A DNA stretch of 7,718 nt, from contig DASXPG010000068.1 of assembly GCA_036493755.1 (NCBI GenBank), positions 1-7,718 on the forward strand. Reading direction: 5' to 3'. A model generated the notes under the pieces. The model was not told the DNA's origin and ran no database searches. It worked only from the letters and a program-made list of their open reading frames with translations. Below, piece by piece: positions 5,681-7,718 of the stretch. Source of the DNA: DASXPG01 sp036493755 (GTDB lineage: Bacteria; Gemmatimonadota; Gemmatimonadetes; Gemmatimonadales; JACORV01). The first letter of the stretch is position 1, and each line of letters starts with the position of its first letter. The translations under genes and the position numbers were made by a program.

Positions 5681-6559
5681 CTAGCCGCCGAACCGGCGCC
5701 GGCGCTGCAGCGGCGTGGAAACGGCGGCGCCCCAGAGCCCGACTTCATCGGGCGCGGCTCCGCGCTGCTGGGTGCCGAATCCGACCACGCGCGCGCCATT
5801 GCCGTTCCATCCCAGCGCGATGGAGAAGCTGCGCGAGTTGAAGCTGCCATCCATCTCGGAGCGCAGGTTGAGCATCAGGTGCATCGGCAGCTTCACGCCG
5901 GCACCGATGCGCACCGCGCTGGTGTTCCAGCCGTGGGTGACGATTTCCCAATCGGCGCCGATCTGCGCATGCGCGTTGAAGAGCTGCAGCGCCGCGCCGG
6001 GAACCATGGTGGCGTTGATCGTCCCACCGTTGATGTTCGGCGAGCCCAGGTCGCGCCACACCAGCGACAGCTCGACCGTCGGGAGTGCCTCGTAGCGTCC
6101 GCCAATGTCCCAGGAGCCGGTGTGGGTGTTGGTGCCTTTGTACCAGCGGTGATCGGCGCCGATGCCGACGCGGGGGTTTCCGGCGGCGAGCCCGACGGCG
6201 TAGGCGTTGACCGAACCGCCGTTAGGCAGACGGTCGTGTTGCCAGCCCAGTCCGAGTCCGCCGCTCGCGAGCGTCAGGCCGTACTGGCCGACCGTCGTCG
6301 TGCTGTCGTGACTGGCGGTGAGCAGGGCCGAAATCGAGGCCTCGCGCCGCCTGGTGAGGCCGGCGGGCTGAACCCAGAGCGACCGGGCATCGAAGGCGTC
6401 GGTCGTCAGGAGGTAGTATTGCGCTTGGGGGACGAACGACTGCGCGGCGGTGTATTGCGGCTGCGGCTGCTGAAGGATCTGCGCGGCGGCGCGTCCGGGA
6501 TGGACGGCCGCCGCGGCGGTCAGTAAGAAGGCGAGCGCTCCGGCCCGCCGCATCGTCAC
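5681..6559 (-). CDS. Exported beta-barrel-like protein of unknown function
   Basis: I do not recognise a named family with certainty. The 292-residue product has a Sec-type signal peptide (about 1-27: basic start, hydrophobic Ala/Leu core, cleavage near AAAQ), then a Gln/Pro-rich stretch and a body of alternating polar/hydrophobic segments with many Gly, aromatic and Thr residues (for example YGLTLASGGLGLGWQHD, 93-109; NAYAVGLAAGNPRVGIGADHRWY, 118-140; SFSIALGWNG, 244-253). This suggests an outer-membrane beta-barrel. The segment DARSLWVQPAGL (57-68) recalls the (N)PAGL motif of PorV/UPF0164/FadL-like barrels. The GTG at 6559 overlaps the previous stop as GTGA; an ATG at 6553, 2 bp after that stop, is equally possible and yields MRRAGAL. 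No Shine-Dalgarno is seen. It sits between a lipoprotein and mtgA, suggesting an envelope role. Confidence 0.75.
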   Translation of the reverse strand: MTMRRAGALAFLLTAAAAVHPGRAAAQILQQPQPQYTAAQSFVPQAQYYLLTTDAFDARSLWVQPAGLTRRREASISALLTASHDSTTTVGQYGLTLASGGLGLGWQHDRLPNGGSVNAYAVGLAAGNPRVGIGADHRWYKGTNTHTGSWDIGGRYEALPTVELSLVWRDLGSPNINGGTINATMVPGAALQLFNAHAQIGADWEIVTHGWNTSAVRIGAGVKLPMHLMLNLRSEMDGSFNSRSFSIALGWNGNGARVVGFGTQQRGAAPDEVGLWGAAVSTPLQRRRRFGG

Positions 6560-7410
6560 GGCAGGCGGGTGACGGTGGTGTTCCGCACCTGGCGGATCGG
6601 TATTTCGACGCCGGCAGTCACCACGGCGATGCTGATGTTGGTGCTGTCGTGCGAGGTCGCGCCGAGGTAGGTGCCGTTGGCCGCAACGAAGCGGTCCGTG
6701 ATTCCGGTGCCGGTGCCGGAGAGCGTGAGCGGCGTGCCGTTGGCTTCACCTTCGCCGTTGATCGTGATCGCACTGGCGGTATTGATGTGCACCGCGCGCT
6801 GTCCATCATGCTGCTCCCACCCGACGATGCGATGGGTGCGGATCGACTGGCTCCGGACGTTGATTCCCTGCGCGTTGATCGGCGGCTGGGTAAGGGTATC
6901 GACCCAGCTCATGCCATCGTTGAGCGTCCCCGCGGGAAGCACCGGCACGAACTCGCGGAAAAGATCACGCGTCTGCATCACCGCCGGGCTCGAATCAGGC
7001 GCGGTGAAGGAGATGGCCTTCCCCTGCGGGTTGAAGACGGTATGGAATGTTTTCCCCTTCAGAGCATCGAGAACCGCGGCGGTCCCCTGATTGCCCGTCA
7101 TCGATACGGAGTCCACCGTGAACATCCCATCCATGCCGCCGTCCGGGGCCGCCGTCAGCGCGGCGGTGATCTGCATGGTGGTGTTCAAGTCGACATCGAT
7201 GATCTGACCCATCTGATCCTGGTGGGTATGCAGGATCTGCTCAAAGCGATAGCGGCCGGTTCCGGCCGCATAACGAATCGTGTTGGCTGGCGCAGCCGCA
7301 GCGGCGGCGGGACGTGAAGCTGGAGCGGGCGCCGCTGACGGCGACGCGGTGTGGCCTGCGCAGGCTGCCAACAGAGCCGCGGTGATGAACAACAAGGGGG
7401 CGTGGCGCAC
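6556..7410 (-). CDS. Putative outer-membrane lipoprotein of unknown function
   Basis: The 284-residue product has a lipoprotein signal peptide with lipobox LAAC (14-17) and A-G after the cysteine, so no inner-membrane retention aspartate is present and outer-membrane sorting is expected. An Ala/Pro/Ser-rich linker (about 18-43) follows, then a folded domain with many Thr, Ser and Gly residues. Phrases such as GKTFHTVFNPQGKAISF (119-135), LPAGTLNDGMSWVDT (158-172) and LSGTGTGITDRFVAANGTYLGATSHDST (230-257) look like paired beta strands. The pattern loosely recalls DUF6263-like proteins, an impression only. The GTG at 7410 has GGAG 7 bp upstream on the minus strand, which supports the start. 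It is first of a three-gene run with the barrel-like protein and mtgA, and lies just after rnpB. No convincing promoter is seen in the short gap. Confidence 0.78.
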   Translation of the reverse strand: MRHAPLLFITAALLAACAGHTASPSAAPAPASRPAAAAAAPANTIRYAAGTGRYRFEQILHTHQDQMGQIIDVDLNTTMQITAALTAAPDGGMDGMFTVDSVSMTGNQGTAAVLDALKGKTFHTVFNPQGKAISFTAPDSSPAVMQTRDLFREFVPVLPAGTLNDGMSWVDTLTQPPINAQGINVRSQSIRTHRIVGWEQHDGQRAVHINTASAITINGEGEANGTPLTLSGTGTGITDRFVAANGTYLGATSHDSTNISIAVVTAGVEIPIRQVRNTTVTRLP

Positions 7411-7417
7411 GCGTCGT

Positions 7418-7421
7418 CTCC
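7418..7421 (-). promoter_or_regulatory. Ribosome binding site of the lipoprotein gene
   Basis: GGAG on the minus strand, 7 bp before the GTG at 7410. It decides the start of the lipoprotein gene, since no ATG lies nearby in frame. Confidence 0.6.
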
Positions 7422-7454
7422 GGAGCTTGGGTGATCGGTCATTCGTTGTTGCCG

Positions 7455-7489
7455 CGGCGCCGTGCCCGGAAAGACCGGGCGCGGCACCG
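7455..7489 (-). terminator. Strong hairpin after rnpB, possible terminator or processing structure
   Basis: On the minus strand 7489-7475 pairs with 7469-7455 around the loop TCTTT, with one C-A mismatch and one G-T pair in about 15 positions. It comes right after the end of RNase P RNA. No T-run follows, so it is not a textbook intrinsic terminator. It may protect the rnpB 3' end, terminate weakly, or let transcription continue into the lipoprotein gene 45 bp downstream. Confidence 0.45.
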
Positions 7490-7718
7490 AGGGCGGAGCC
7501 GTAAGCCGAGTTCTGTTCGGCCCGAAGGCCGGATGGTCATCCATCTAGGATGGCGGTCGCCCGCCACCTCGAGCAGCCTACCCGCGGCTCGCCGTTTCCA
7601 GCGTTGTCGGTCCGGGCCGGACCTCGCCGCCTATTTGGCCTTGCTCCGACTGGGGGTTGCCGTGCCGCGGCCGTTGCCGGACGCGCGGTGGGCTCTTACC
7701 CCACCGTTTCACCCTTAC
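7490..7718 (-). ncRNA. rnpB: RNase P RNA (bacterial type A), 5' part beyond window edge
   Basis: This is the catalytic RNA of RNase P, which matures tRNA 5' ends. The minus strand from 7718 down reads GTAAGGGTGAAACGGTGGGG and GGTAAGAGCCCACC, then GGCAACGG, GGAGCAAGGCCAAATAGG (7647-7630), GGGTAGGCTGCTCGAGG (7583-7567), a GGCGGGCGACCGCC hairpin, CCTAGATGGATGACCATCC and the near-universal ACAGAACTCGGCTTAC (7516-7501). These are the conserved blocks of the specificity domain and 3' half, in the right order. The 5' half, with its strand of helix P1, lies outside the window. The 3' end is placed near 7490 because GGCTCCGCCCTC after CTTAC is the likely 3' strand of P1. The end is uncertain by several bases. 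Confidence 0.95.

Overview
This window looks like the chromosomal replication-origin neighbourhood of a high-GC, diderm (Gram-negative-type) bacterium. The diderm reading rests on a YidC with a large periplasmic domain, a monofunctional peptidoglycan glycosyltransferase, an outer-membrane-type lipoprotein and a signal-peptide-bearing beta-barrel-like protein. The phylum cannot be fixed from the sequence alone. The style of the two uncharacterised envelope proteins and the GC-rich codon use would fit Gemmatimonadota, but that is a weak inference.

Layout. Positions 1-1930 (minus strand) hold the classic rpmH-rnpA-yidD-yidC cluster: ribosomal protein L34, the RNase P protein, the YidD insertion factor and the YidC membrane insertase, which runs off the left edge. 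The genes overlap or nearly touch, so they are probably one transcript. Positions 1931-2086 form a divergent promoter region between rpmH and dnaA, with a candidate promoter on each strand and a DnaA box inside the dnaA promoter. Positions 2087-3490 (plus) encode DnaA, the replication initiator. Positions 3491-3729 are a non-coding spacer that is the best candidate for oriC: several DnaA-box-like sites, TGTTG-type short repeats, and a box followed by CTA-type trinucleotides resembling a DnaA-trio unwinding element. Positions 3730-4839 (plus) encode DnaN, the sliding clamp.

The right half is all on the minus strand. RNase P RNA (rnpB, 3' part, cut by the right edge) comes first, then a strong hairpin, then a three-gene set transcribed right to left: a lipoprotein of unknown function, a beta-barrel-like exported protein, and the glycosyltransferase MtgA. 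The first two overlap by 4 bp or nearly touch, and MtgA follows 5 bp later. mtgA converges on dnaN: their stop codons share one CTAG palindrome, and the likely dnaN terminator lies inside the mtgA coding region.

How it fits together. DnaA acts at the adjacent spacer to open DNA and DnaN is the clamp for the polymerase. L34, YidD and YidC link ribosome assembly to membrane protein insertion. Both RNase P subunits are in the window, but in separate transcription units about 5.7 kb apart. I see no mobile element, CRISPR array, tRNA or defence system. This is mostly an ordinary core region; the interest lies in the origin architecture, the compact gene junctions and the two unidentified envelope genes.
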